From NCBI GenBank assembly GCA_963678775.2, contig CAXXGR010000008.1:62001-126000 (forward strand): a stretch of 64,000 nucleotides of DNA. Direction: 5' to 3'. The notes beneath the pieces were generated by a model. That model was not told the origin of the DNA and did no database searches. It saw only the letters and a program-made list of their open reading frames with translations. Source of the DNA: JBFHIJ01 sp963678775. Its GTDB lineage: Bacteria > Bacteroidota > Ignavibacteria > Kapaibacteriales > UBA2268. Below, in pieces: positions 1 to 8,538 of the stretch. Made by a program: the position numbers and the translations under genes. Position 1 is the stretch's first letter. Each line of letters opens with the position of its first letter.

Positions 1-153
1 ATAGCTGCAAATATTTTCTTGCATCTGGTTTATGATCATAACATAAATGTGCCACTGTTTGAGCAGGTGGATGGCATTAAGACTAAGGTTGGTGAAGGTA
101 AGAGACTACAAGTTAAAGAAGTCCTTGGTGTCGGTTTTTCTTATAAACTTTAA
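1..153 (+). CDS. C-terminus of a probable outer-membrane beta-barrel protein (partial)
   Basis: An open frame enters from the left edge and stops with TAA at 151-153, giving the last 50 residues. The end alternates hydrophobic and polar residues and closes with VLGVGFSYKL, the aromatic/hydrophobic finish typical of outer-membrane barrels. The stretch HLVYDHN...KRLQVKEVLGVGFSYKL resembles the end of DUF3078-type Bacteroidota outer-membrane proteins, but that is from memory and only 50 residues are visible. The next gene starts 8 bp later on the same strand. Confidence 0.5.
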   Translation: MAANIFLHLVYDHNINVPLFEQVDGIKTKVGEGKRLQVKEVLGVGFSYKL

Positions 154-161
154 ATATTCAG

Positions 162-1325
162 ATGGCTGAAATAGACATAAAATCTTTTATCCAAAAAAAC
201 ATCTTATCCTCTACTGCGGAACTTATACTTAAGTACGGCAAGGATGAAAAGCTTAAATTTGCAATATCTCAAATTGCTGCAAGGCAAAAAATCAAAGACA
301 AATTACCTACTTTGTATAATAATCCTGATTTTGTTTTTCCTGACTCCATACCTCTCGAGCAGGCTTCTTCTGAAATTACAGCACAATATAAATCTGATAT
401 TATTCGATTTGATAGTTCTTGCGACCTTACCGGTGGTCTGGGTATTGACAGTTATTATATCAGTAAAAAATCTAAACATCATATATATATTGAGCAAAAT
501 CAACATCTGGAAAGCATCTTTAATTTAAATATTAAAACTCTATGTCAATCTAATATTGAATCAATAAATGCCAACAGCCTAGATTATATATCAAAGTGTG
601 AGGATTTACCTGATTTTATATATTTAGACCCTGCTAGAAGAGGTGCTGCAGGTCAAAAAACCTATTTTTTGGAAGATACGGAACCTAATCCCATTGCAGT
701 TCTCGACATAGTGAATGATAAATTTAAATATATCCTAATCAAAACCTCCCCTATGTTGGATATTTCACGAGCAATAACTCAGCTAAAATATGTAAAAGAA
801 GTACATATTGTCTCGGTAAAAAATGAGTGTAAGGAATTACTTTTTCTGCTCGAAAGAAAATATACAGGGCCAATTAAATATATTACTGTAAATTTTGACA
901 AGTCAAATAATAAACAGAAACTGGAATTTGTTGATAATGAAGGTATTTTAGAAATCAGCAAACCCAAAGCTTACCTCTACGAAGTAAACACGTCAATAAG
1001 TAAATTAGGTTTTTGGAAAAGTTTTGGAGCTAGATATAACTTAGCCGCTTTGGACATCAATACTCATCTTTTTACTTCAGATGAAGTAATCAATAATTTT
1101 CCTGGTCGCTCTTTTCAAATTTTAAATATTACAAAGATTAGTAAAAAAGATATTTCTAAAGTGATTCCTAAAAGGAAAGCAAATATTTCCATCAAAAATG
1201 TACCGATAAGTATCGATGATTTAAAAAAGAAAACCGCCCTCAAGGAAGGCGGTGATATATATATTTTTGTAGCTAAAGCTACAGATTTAGGCAATATATG
1301 TCTAATTTGTAAAAAATTATGCTAA
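162..1325 (+). CDS. THUMP-like class I SAM-dependent methyltransferase
   Basis: A 387-residue protein. Residues ~85-200 form a Rossmann methyltransferase core: DLTGGLGID is the SAM-binding motif I and YLDPARR is the motif IV DPxR-type acceptor loop seen in RNA methyltransferases. The C-terminal ~70 residues (from about PGRSFQILNITKISKKD to the end) match the THUMP-like domain that accompanies this core in Bacteroidota. The likely substrate is RNA, but none can be named from sequence. It starts 8 bp after the preceding partial gene and its last 9 bp overlap the convergent ATP-grasp gene. Confidence 0.82.
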   Translation: MAEIDIKSFIQKNILSSTAELILKYGKDEKLKFAISQIAARQKIKDKLPTLYNNPDFVFPDSIPLEQASSEITAQYKSDIIRFDSSCDLTGGLGIDSYYISKKSKHHIYIEQNQHLESIFNLNIKTLCQSNIESINANSLDYISKCEDLPDFIYLDPARRGAAGQKTYFLEDTEPNPIAVLDIVNDKFKYILIKTSPMLDISRAITQLKYVKEVHIVSVKNECKELLFLLERKYTGPIKYITVNFDKSNNKQKLEFVDNEGILEISKPKAYLYEVNTSISKLGFWKSFGARYNLAALDINTHLFTSDEVINNFPGRSFQILNITKISKKDISKVIPKRKANISIKNVPISIDDLKKKTALKEGGDIYIFVAKATDLGNICLICKKLC

Positions 1326-2243
1326 AAAGTCGGGCATACATTCAGGGGATTTACCCGGCTTAGCTAAGGCTTTCTCTGCTAAATAATTAGCAGTAATTTC
1401 AGTTAACCACTCAAAGTTGTTATCTTTCAAAAATTCTCTATCTGCATTAGGAGTTGGATTTAGACAATCCATAACATATATTTCTCCATCTTTCACTGCT
1501 ATTTCAACAGCATTAAAATCAAAACCTAAAGATTTGCATAGTTTAGTGCATATCTTTTCAATGTCAGATTTCAATTTAGGCTCTAAAATAGGATCTTCCG
1601 GCGAGTAACGTAAGTGCATAGGTTGCTCTGGGTTATAAGCCATTATTTTTGCATGCTTATAGCCTACTGTATATACTCTATAGTACTCCTGATAATCAAT
1701 AGCTTCCTGCACTATCATTAGTTTTTGAGCCGTAAGGTCATAGGTCGAGAAAAACTCATTCCGGTTATATACCTTGAAAGATGTATAAGCTCCTGTCCCT
1801 AAATTTGGTTTTAGAATACAAGGAAAACCTACATATTCAAAAACATAGTCCCAATCTAAAGGATATTGCAGGTTACGCATAGTAACCGGTCCGGTTCCCT
1901 CCGGCATTTCTTTGCTGGGTATAATTGCAGTTTTCGGCACTTTGATGCCTAATCTTTGAGCCAAAACTGCATTGAAAAAATTATCATCAGCACATTTCCA
2001 AAATGGATTATTGACTACATGAGATCCATTTACAGCCGCAAGTTTTAAAACACTTCTGTAATAAGGCACTGCGTTAGAAACTCTATCCAAAATAACATTG
2101 TACCTAGGCAGCTGATCCATTTTAACAGCACCAACTATGATAGACTCTGCAACAACTTTATCAGGATAAATTTGATTAATTTTATCAATGACTGCTTGTG
2201 GGAAGCTTTTTTCATTACCAAATAATACACCAATTTTTTTCAT
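1317..2243 (-). CDS. ATP-grasp (RimK-like) ligase
   Basis: A 308-residue soluble protein. The central part shows ATP-grasp features: FPCILKPNLGTGAYTSF is the nucleotide-binding lysine/glycine loop and MIVQEAID the following adenine-contacting strand. Near the end, AVEIAVKDGEIYVMDCLNPTPNADREF carries the acidic and Asn metal ligands. The family ligates a carboxylate to an amine using ATP. The substrate is unknown; RimK-type glutamate ligation is one possibility. It is a single gene convergent with the methyltransferase and divergent from the FetAB-like pair. Confidence 0.72.
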   Translation of the reverse strand: MKKIGVLFGNEKSFPQAVIDKINQIYPDKVVAESIIVGAVKMDQLPRYNVILDRVSNAVPYYRSVLKLAAVNGSHVVNNPFWKCADDNFFNAVLAQRLGIKVPKTAIIPSKEMPEGTGPVTMRNLQYPLDWDYVFEYVGFPCILKPNLGTGAYTSFKVYNRNEFFSTYDLTAQKLMIVQEAIDYQEYYRVYTVGYKHAKIMAYNPEQPMHLRYSPEDPILEPKLKSDIEKICTKLCKSLGFDFNAVEIAVKDGEIYVMDCLNPTPNADREFLKDNNFEWLTEITANYLAEKALAKPGKSPECMPDFLA

Positions 2244-2363
2244 AACTCACCGCGATTAAGGACAAACTAAAGACTTAATAGAAAATAGAATCACTATTTG
2301 CATAAAATTACTTATTTTAATATAAGATTTTTGACGTACTGCTACTTACAATAATTTGATAAT

Positions 2364-2996
2364 ATGAGAGAAAAATTGGTCACAGTAGATAATATTTCTA
2401 TGGAATACCTTGGGCAAACCTTATTCCGAGATTTATCTTTTGATATCTACGAAGGCGATAAAGCTGTAATAAAAGGTTCTTCAGGCTCAGGCAAATCTAC
2501 TATTCTTAATATGTTATGCTGTTTTGAAAATCCTTTGGCTGGTAGTATAACTGCTTTAAATCTGGATTTGATAACACATGCAGAGGAAGTAAGAAAATAT
2601 TTTTCATGGCTGCCTCAGGACTTAAACTTTCCAGATGAGGATACAGTTTTAAATGTTATAAAGTTCCCCTTTTCCTTTAAGTCAAATAGCCACCTACAGG
2701 TCTCTAAAGAAGATATTTTGTCAGAATTTGACTTTTTAAATTTAAGAAGAGAAATAATTGACAGTAAATATGTCGATCTTTCCGGTGGTGAAAAGCAACG
2801 TGTCGGTATAATCATATCTAAATTGCTAAGACGCAAAATAATGCTATTGGACGAACCTACTTCTGCTTTAGATAGATATTCACTTAACAGAGTAATTGAT
2901 TATCTGTTAAAAGATAACTCTCTAACCATCATTTCAGTCTCTCACGATGACACTTGGTGTAGCAATTGCAATAAAATAATTGAGATAAACTCATGA
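2364..2996 (+). CDS. fetA: ABC transporter ATPase, FetA-like
   Basis: A compact 210-residue ABC ATPase. Walker A is GSSGSGKST, the signature is LSGGEKQRVG and Walker B is IMLLDEPTSALD, followed by the switch histidine in ISVSHDD. Its stop overlaps the start of the next gene in an ATGA, so the two are translationally coupled. The partner is a clear FetB/YbbM-type permease, which makes this the FetA/YbbL ATPase of the two-subunit exporter linked in E. coli to iron efflux and peroxide tolerance. The metal substrate here is inferred from that homology. Confidence 0.8.
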   Translation: MREKLVTVDNISMEYLGQTLFRDLSFDIYEGDKAVIKGSSGSGKSTILNMLCCFENPLAGSITALNLDLITHAEEVRKYFSWLPQDLNFPDEDTVLNVIKFPFSFKSNSHLQVSKEDILSEFDFLNLRREIIDSKYVDLSGGEKQRVGIIISKLLRRKIMLLDEPTSALDRYSLNRVIDYLLKDNSLTIISVSHDDTWCSNCNKIIEINS

Positions 2997-3733
2997 TAGA
3001 TATACCATGGCAAAATATAGGTATAGCAGCATGTTTGCTTCTAATTCCAATTTTTATACTGGGGTATTATAAGACAGGTCAACTTAGAACTATGGCTTGG
3101 TCGTTTCTAAGGATGACCGCTCAGTTAAGCCTCGTAGGATTTTATTTAGAATATATTTTTGACTTGAACTCTATTTATATTAATATAGCTTGGGTTGTCT
3201 TGATGATAATTGCCGCAAGCTATACTATCACTAAAAGAAGTGACATAAGTATCAAAAAATACTATTTCCCGGTAATGGCAGGCATTGCGACCAACGTGTT
3301 TATTAACGGACTTGTTTTTGCATATTTAGTTTTTGACGATAAAGATTTTTTTGCTGCTCGATATATCATTCCTATCATGGGGATGGTAATAGGCAATACA
3401 CTTAATAGTTCTATTGTGGCTATTCGATCTTATTTTTCCTCTGTAAAAAAGGAAAGACAGAAATTCAGATATTATTTAATGTTAGGAGCAAGTAGAGAAG
3501 AAGCTCTGTTTAAGTTTAGCTCAGAAGCTTTGAAAAATGCTTTTAGTCCGGTTCTTGCATCTGTTGCTTCTATGGGATTAATTTGGTTGCCTGGCATGAT
3601 GACAGGTCAAATACTTGGTGGAAGCAATCCATTAACTGCTATTAAATATCAATTCCTAATCATGATTGCAATTTTTACCGGCAGCGTGGTAACTGTTGCA
3701 GTTAGTATAAGGCTTGCCCAAAGGTATAATTAA
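2993..3733 (+). CDS. fetB: ABC exporter permease, FetB/YbbM family (UPF0014)
   Basis: A 246-residue polytopic membrane protein with about six or seven hydrophobic segments. The diagnostic region is near residues 170-220: RYYLMLGASREEALF, then SMGLIWLPGMMTGQILGG, with the LPGMMTGQIL block that is nearly invariant in FetB/YbbM proteins. It overlaps fetA by 4 bp (ATGA). Together they form a minimal exporter, probably for iron or another transition metal. No metal-responsive operator was recognised upstream. Confidence 0.85.
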   Translation: MIDIPWQNIGIAACLLLIPIFILGYYKTGQLRTMAWSFLRMTAQLSLVGFYLEYIFDLNSIYINIAWVVLMIIAASYTITKRSDISIKKYYFPVMAGIATNVFINGLVFAYLVFDDKDFFAARYIIPIMGMVIGNTLNSSIVAIRSYFSSVKKERQKFRYYLMLGASREEALFKFSSEALKNAFSPVLASVASMGLIWLPGMMTGQILGGSNPLTAIKYQFLIMIAIFTGSVVTVAVSIRLAQRYN

Positions 3734-3741
3734 ATCCACTT

Positions 3742-4389
3742 CTAAATATTTAATGTAGATTGGTATTCCCTCTGTAAAACGATTAATTCGCTCAGCATCA
3801 TGGCTGTAGCTCCCCACAGTGGAACTTTTGGATGTACATCCCAAAATGGGACATCAACCTTTACTCCTTTAAAATCCCAAATTTCATTTTTATAATACTT
3901 ATTGCTAATGAACTTATCCAACTCTACCTCAAAAACTTCTTCAACTTCATCTTCACTAAGCACATAGTTAAAAGAGTGTTCTATAAATGCTACCACCGGA
4001 GTGATTACTGAGTTAGACGGAGGAACAAAAAGATTAGACAAAGTACCGAGAACTTTAGTTATTTGGTATGGCAAACCTATTTCTTCTTTAGATTCTCTCA
4101 AAGCAGTCATGATTGGAGTTTCGCCAAGATCTGCTCTCCCACCAGGGAAGCTAATCTGTCCGCTATGACTTCTCAATTTTGAACTTCTGAGAGTAAATAT
4201 TATCTTTATTTTGTTATCTTGCTTGATTAGTGGAATTAAAACTGCACTTTTTCGTGCATTATAGTCAGGTTCAAATTTCCTAAATGGCTTTCCATCTATT
4301 ATCGGAGCCATTTTTAAATGAGCTTTTAACCCAGGTAATCCTTGTGGGATTCTTTGCTCCAAAAAGCTTATAAATTCATTGCTAATCAT
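3742..4389 (-). CDS. Nudix CoA pyrophosphatase (NudL-type)
   Basis: A 215-residue protein with a complete Nudix box, GRADLGETPIMTALRESKEE followed by IGL, fitting Gx5Ex7REUxEExGU. Just upstream, LRSSKLRSHSGQISFPGG matches the extra motif that sets apart the CoA pyrophosphatase subfamily. The expected reaction is hydrolysis of CoA or its derivatives to 3',5'-ADP and phosphopantetheine. It is convergent with fetB (8 bp between stops) and divergent from the MGMT-like gene (16 bp), so its promoter must overlap that short gap. Confidence 0.85.
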   Translation of the reverse strand: MISNEFISFLEQRIPQGLPGLKAHLKMAPIIDGKPFRKFEPDYNARKSAVLIPLIKQDNKIKIIFTLRSSKLRSHSGQISFPGGRADLGETPIMTALRESKEEIGLPYQITKVLGTLSNLFVPPSNSVITPVVAFIEHSFNYVLSEDEVEEVFEVELDKFISNKYYKNEIWDFKGVKVDVPFWDVHPKVPLWGATAMMLSELIVLQREYQSTLNI

Positions 4390-4405
4390 TTTTTGAGTCG
4401 TTACT

Positions 4406-4729
4406 ATGGAAAATAAACAAGATAAAGATTTTTATTTAAGAGTATATGAAATTGTTGCAAATATTCCAACAGGAAAAGTTACAACTTATGGCACCATAGC
4501 CAAAGCCTTAGGTAGTGGTATGTCATCCAGAATGGTTGGTTGGGCATTGAATGCGGCTAAAAACAGAACTGATTTGCCCTGCCACCGAGTAGTGAATCGG
4601 CTGGGTGAACTTTCCGGCAAAAATGCTTTCCCATATCCCGGTTTTATGCGGGAATTACTGGAACAAGAAGAAATAGAGTTTATTGGCGACAGTGTAAATT
4701 TAAAAAAGCATTACTGGTCTCCTGAGTGA
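4406..4729 (+). CDS. MGMT-family DNA alkyl-transfer / alkyltransferase-like protein
   Basis: A 107-residue protein made only of the C-terminal, DNA-binding half of O6-methylguanine-DNA methyltransferase. It shows IPTGKVTTYGTIAKALG, SSRMVGWAL and LPCHRVVNRLGELSG. The reactive cysteine is kept (PCHRV), unlike E. coli-type alkyltransferase-like proteins where Trp replaces it, so real alkyl acceptor activity is possible. The 19-bp overlap at its end is with the convergent kinase gene. Confidence 0.82.
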   Translation: MENKQDKDFYLRVYEIVANIPTGKVTTYGTIAKALGSGMSSRMVGWALNAAKNRTDLPCHRVVNRLGELSGKNAFPYPGFMRELLEQEEIEFIGDSVNLKKHYWSPE

Positions 4730-6801
4730 TTAGTAGGAATGCTAACTCTAAACGCAGTCCCCTTTCCTAAGACACTTTCTACTTCGATGGTTCCTAAATG
4801 CCTATCTACAAACTCTTTTACCAACAATAATCCTAAGCCTGTACCGGATTCGGCTCTAGTACCACGTGTAGATATTTTTTCACCTAAAACAAACAATTTT
4901 TCTATTGTTTTTTGTTCCATGCCAACACCGGTGTCAGAAATAGTAATTATAGCTTTTCCGTCTTTAATATTTGCTTCCATAATAACTTTACCGCCACTGT
5001 CAGTATACTTAATAGAGTTAGCTACTAAATTTCGTATTACGGTACTCAGCATATTTCTATCGGCGAGTACAAAGTAGTCATTTGGAACTTTATTCTCAAT
5101 TATGATACCTTTCTTTTTTGCATTTTCTTTTACTAAATATTCCACAGTCATTGCTAACTCGCCTAAATCAGTATTTTCCTCTTGATACTCCATCCTACCG
5201 GTCTGAGAGCGAGCCCAATTAAGCAAGTTATCAAGCAAATTGAGCAATTTATCTGCAGAAGTGTATAAATCATTTATAGAATCAGCTATTTCTTCTGAGC
5301 TTAAGCTATCAAACCTCGTTTTCAAAAAAGATGTTATTCCAAGGAAAACTCCTAAAGGGTTTTTAAGGTCATGAGCAATTATTGATAAGAATTTGTCCTT
5401 CATAGAATTTAACTGTTTAAGGCTTTGCTCCGACTCGAGCAATTTTTCATTCAACTCAATAGCTTTATTAGCTTTGTCATTGATTTCATTTCTCGCTCCA
5501 TTAAGCTCTTTAACCAATGTTTCAAGCTCATGTTGTTTATTTATATTCTCTGTAATATTAAACATTACGACAATATATCCATTACCTTGATTTCTATAAA
5601 TTTGCCTGATAAAGACTTGATAATAATTTGCCTGATTATCTATTTCAAGTTGTAAAAGTTGAGTATGATTGATTAAATTATTATCCTGCTGCATACAATT
5701 TTTCAGTTCTGCAGGAATATGAAAGGACGGTTTTGTTTGAGAATCATCAAGAAGAAAAAGATTATCAAATTGTTTATTAGAATGCAAGACACTACAAGAA
5801 GAATCAAAGAAAGAAACAGGGCTTGGAATTGCATCTAACAAATCAGACATAAATATGTTATTTTCTTCTATTTGTTGCTTATACTTCACCTCAGTATCGA
5901 CATCACGAACAATAGCTAAGATATAGGTTTTATCTTCTAATGGTAATAAACTTAAAGTAACTTCTGCATGGAACTCTTCACCGTCTTGTCTTTTGTGTAA
6001 CCAATTGAAATGCTTTTCATTACCCTCTTTAGCAGCTCTAAGATGCTTAATTGACATGATTTTAGATAATTCACCATTTAATTGTTTTTCTGGTGAAAAG
6101 ACATAAGGCGGTTGTTTTAAAATTTGACCTTTAGTGCAGCGAAACATCTCTAAAGTTTTTTGATTACAATCTACAAATTCATTACCATCCATGATAAAAA
6201 TTGCATCACCGGCATGCTCGAATAAATTCCTATAGAGTATCTCGTTTTCTTTTAACTTTTTCTCTGTTTTTTTTCTTTGGCTAACATCTCGAAATATGGC
6301 AAGTATAGCTCCTTTAGCTTCGAATAATATGTGAGTAAGGGACATTTCTACATATTTTATTTCCCCCCACCCCAAATTGAATTCTGTTTCTATAAAAGCG
6401 GATGAAGCAACATCTTTTAAAACGCTTTGGTAAACATCATTAAACTCTTGTGAAACCTCTTCTGCAATAAACAAATTCAGAGATTTCCCTAAAAATGACT
6501 GATAATTCCGCTCTAAGATAGTCGCGGCGGACTCGTTAATAAATTCAATTTGATTATTGACGCAGATAACAATCCCATCATTAGATCTTTCAACTATGCG
6601 TCTATAGTCAGAATTTGTACCTGATATGTTTTCAATAGTTTTGGTTAGCTCTTTAGATTCCAACTCAACCTGTTTATATTTCTTGCTTATCGTTTTATAT
6701 TTAAAATAGTAGCTAAAAACAGCTAAAATGAGAATTATTAAAGTGAGCAGCAAAGCTATCTGAGTTATATCATATTCTAATATTTTTTGTATTTCCATCA
6801 T
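4711..6801 (-). CDS. Membrane-anchored multi-PAS sensor histidine kinase
   Basis: A 696-residue kinase. One transmembrane helix lies at ~13-33 with almost nothing before it, so the sensing part is cytoplasmic. Three PAS-like regions follow (~65-180, ~190-305, ~315-425), then a coiled coil (~425-465). The phosphoacceptor is H477 in SIIAHDLKNPLG. The ATPase domain has VIRNLVANSIKYT (N box), DTGVGM (G1) and GTGLGLLLVKEF (G2). No receiver domain or partner regulator is adjacent. The HDLKNP core resembles the kinases at 33.5 and 41.5 kb more than the two HDLKAPLRGIS kinases. Confidence 0.88.
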   Translation of the reverse strand: MMEIQKILEYDITQIALLLTLIILILAVFSYYFKYKTISKKYKQVELESKELTKTIENISGTNSDYRRIVERSNDGIVICVNNQIEFINESAATILERNYQSFLGKSLNLFIAEEVSQEFNDVYQSVLKDVASSAFIETEFNLGWGEIKYVEMSLTHILFEAKGAILAIFRDVSQRKKTEKKLKENEILYRNLFEHAGDAIFIMDGNEFVDCNQKTLEMFRCTKGQILKQPPYVFSPEKQLNGELSKIMSIKHLRAAKEGNEKHFNWLHKRQDGEEFHAEVTLSLLPLEDKTYILAIVRDVDTEVKYKQQIEENNIFMSDLLDAIPSPVSFFDSSCSVLHSNKQFDNLFLLDDSQTKPSFHIPAELKNCMQQDNNLINHTQLLQLEIDNQANYYQVFIRQIYRNQGNGYIVVMFNITENINKQHELETLVKELNGARNEINDKANKAIELNEKLLESEQSLKQLNSMKDKFLSIIAHDLKNPLGVFLGITSFLKTRFDSLSSEEIADSINDLYTSADKLLNLLDNLLNWARSQTGRMEYQEENTDLGELAMTVEYLVKENAKKKGIIIENKVPNDYFVLADRNMLSTVIRNLVANSIKYTDSGGKVIMEANIKDGKAIITISDTGVGMEQKTIEKLFVLGEKISTRGTRAESGTGLGLLLVKEFVDRHLGTIEVESVLGKGTAFRVSIPTNHSGDQ

Positions 6802-6843
6802 ATCACTCCAGACGATTGAAACAAATAATTCTTTAGCTGTAAC

Positions 6844-6884
6844 TGTGGAAAACTATGTGGAAAAACCATGCTCACTGTGGAAAA
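6844..6884 (-). promoter_or_regulatory. Cluster of three DnaA-box-like direct repeats in a 344-bp intergenic gap
   Basis: The gap 6802-7145 holds no gene. TGTGGAAAA occurs three times in the same orientation at 6844, 6856 and 6876. On the minus strand this is TTTTCCACA, an exact fit to the TTWTNCACA DnaA-box consensus. The rest of the gap is very AT-rich and lies between divergent genes. It could be part of a replication origin, a DnaA-titrating or DnaA-regulated site, or chance. No dnaA, dnaN or gyrB is present nearby. Confidence 0.45.
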
Positions 6885-7145
6885 CATGTTTATAATAAAC
6901 TTTTGTAAATTAACAATTTAGAATATCCGTATGATATATCGTAACTTAGATAATTGAGACGGAAAGACAAAATTTTTGGTTGGGCAATTACATACTTTTA
7001 CTTGTGTTAGAAACAAGAATCTAAAATTTCAATTATTAAATAATTATACAAATCAATATAGTAAACTTCTTTGTAAATTGTACGTTTAGCTTAAATACAA
7101 ACAAGTAGTACAAATATTTTTTTTTCAAATACACAGGTCAGTGTC

Positions 7146-8495
7146 ATGCGTAATTTTAAAATTACTCACAGCCTTATGAAGAGACTAACTATGCTTTTTG
7201 CTTTTTTAGTAATCAGCTCTGTTAGTGCTTTTAGTCAGGCTAACCCTATTAAATATGTGGAGGAAGATTTAGATAACGGACTTCACGTAATATACTCAAT
7301 CGACAAGAGCGCTCCGGTCGTTTCTACAATTTTACACTACAAAGTTGGTTGTAAAGATGAAGATCCAAACTTAACAGGTTTTGCACACTTCTTCGAACAC
7401 TTGATGTTCGAATCCACAGATGAAATACCAAGACACAGCATGGATAAATATATCCAGGAAGCTGGTGGTATCCTAAATGCGCATACTTCTTTTGATGAAA
7501 CAGTATATAAATTTACTGTACCTTCTCATCAGATTAAATTAGCATTATGGATTGAGTCTTCAAGAATGAGACAACTTCAAGTTGGGGAAATTGGTGTAGA
7601 AACACAGAGAGGAGTTGTCAAAGAAGAGAAGAAAAACAGAAATGACAACTCTCCTTACGGAACTTGGATGGAAAAAATGTTTTATAATGTATTCAAAGGT
7701 GGTAACTACTCATGGGTACCAATTGGATCCATGGAACATATTAATAAAGCGACAATTGCAGATTTCCAGAAATTCTACAACAACTTCTACCAGCCAAATA
7801 ATGCTACATTAGTTATTGTTGGTGATTTTGACTTAGAACAAACAAAAGAGTATGTGAAAGCATATTTTGGTCGTTACGAAAAAGGCTCAGAACCTGTTCG
7901 CTCAGAGTTCAAATTACCTCCGATGGAAGGGCCTTACAGAGAAAATATTGAAGATGACAAAGCTCAACTTCCAGCTGCATTTATGGGCTTAAGAGGTCCA
8001 AAAATGGGCGAAAAAGACTATTATGCATTGTCTTTACTTTCTGACATTTTAGGCGCAGGCGAATCTTCAAGATTCTACAGAGAATTAGTTGAAAAACAAG
8101 TAGCATTGCAGGCAGTTTTAGCTCCGATGGCTTTACAGGATGCAGGCATCATTTATATGGTTGGTATTCCTGCACAAGGTAAAGAATTAAAAGACGTAGA
8201 AGCTGCAATGATGGCTGAAATTCAAAAAGTAATCGATAACGGCGTAACTGATGAAGAGTTCCAAAAAGCAAGAAACATCAAAGAAGTTTCTTCGGTGAGT
8301 GGAAAAAAAGGTACTCAGGAAAAAGCGATGTCTTTAGCTACTTATTATAGCTATTATGGTGATGCAAGCCTAATCAATAAAGAATTGGATAACTACATGA
8401 AGGTTACTAAAGCAGATATCCAGAGAGTAGCTAAAAAATATTTAGGTACAAAAAACAGAGTTACTTTAGAATATATACCTGCAAAAGGTGAGTAG
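7146..8495 (+). CDS. Secreted M16 zinc peptidase, catalytic subunit
   Basis: A 449-residue protein with a signal peptide. Its core starts at an internal ATG (residue 11, MKRLTMLFAFLVISS), so translation may begin at 7176. The inverted zinc motif HFFEH is at residues 81-85, and the third ligand is in VKEEKKNR near residue 161, about 76 residues on as expected for HxxEHx~76E. The C-terminal half is the usual second M16 repeat. The next gene is a longer M16 protein without the zinc motif, so the two probably form the active/inactive heterodimer known for periplasmic M16B peptidases. Confidence 0.9.
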   Translation: MRNFKITHSLMKRLTMLFAFLVISSVSAFSQANPIKYVEEDLDNGLHVIYSIDKSAPVVSTILHYKVGCKDEDPNLTGFAHFFEHLMFESTDEIPRHSMDKYIQEAGGILNAHTSFDETVYKFTVPSHQIKLALWIESSRMRQLQVGEIGVETQRGVVKEEKKNRNDNSPYGTWMEKMFYNVFKGGNYSWVPIGSMEHINKATIADFQKFYNNFYQPNNATLVIVGDFDLEQTKEYVKAYFGRYEKGSEPVRSEFKLPPMEGPYRENIEDDKAQLPAAFMGLRGPKMGEKDYYALSLLSDILGAGESSRFYRELVEKQVALQAVLAPMALQDAGIIYMVGIPAQGKELKDVEAAMMAEIQKVIDNGVTDEEFQKARNIKEVSSVSGKKGTQEKAMSLATYYSYYGDASLINKELDNYMKVTKADIQRVAKKYLGTKNRVTLEYIPAKGE

Positions 8496-8538
8496 TTTTT
8501 CCAGTTTAAATCAAAAAAAATAATTAGGACTCAATAAA

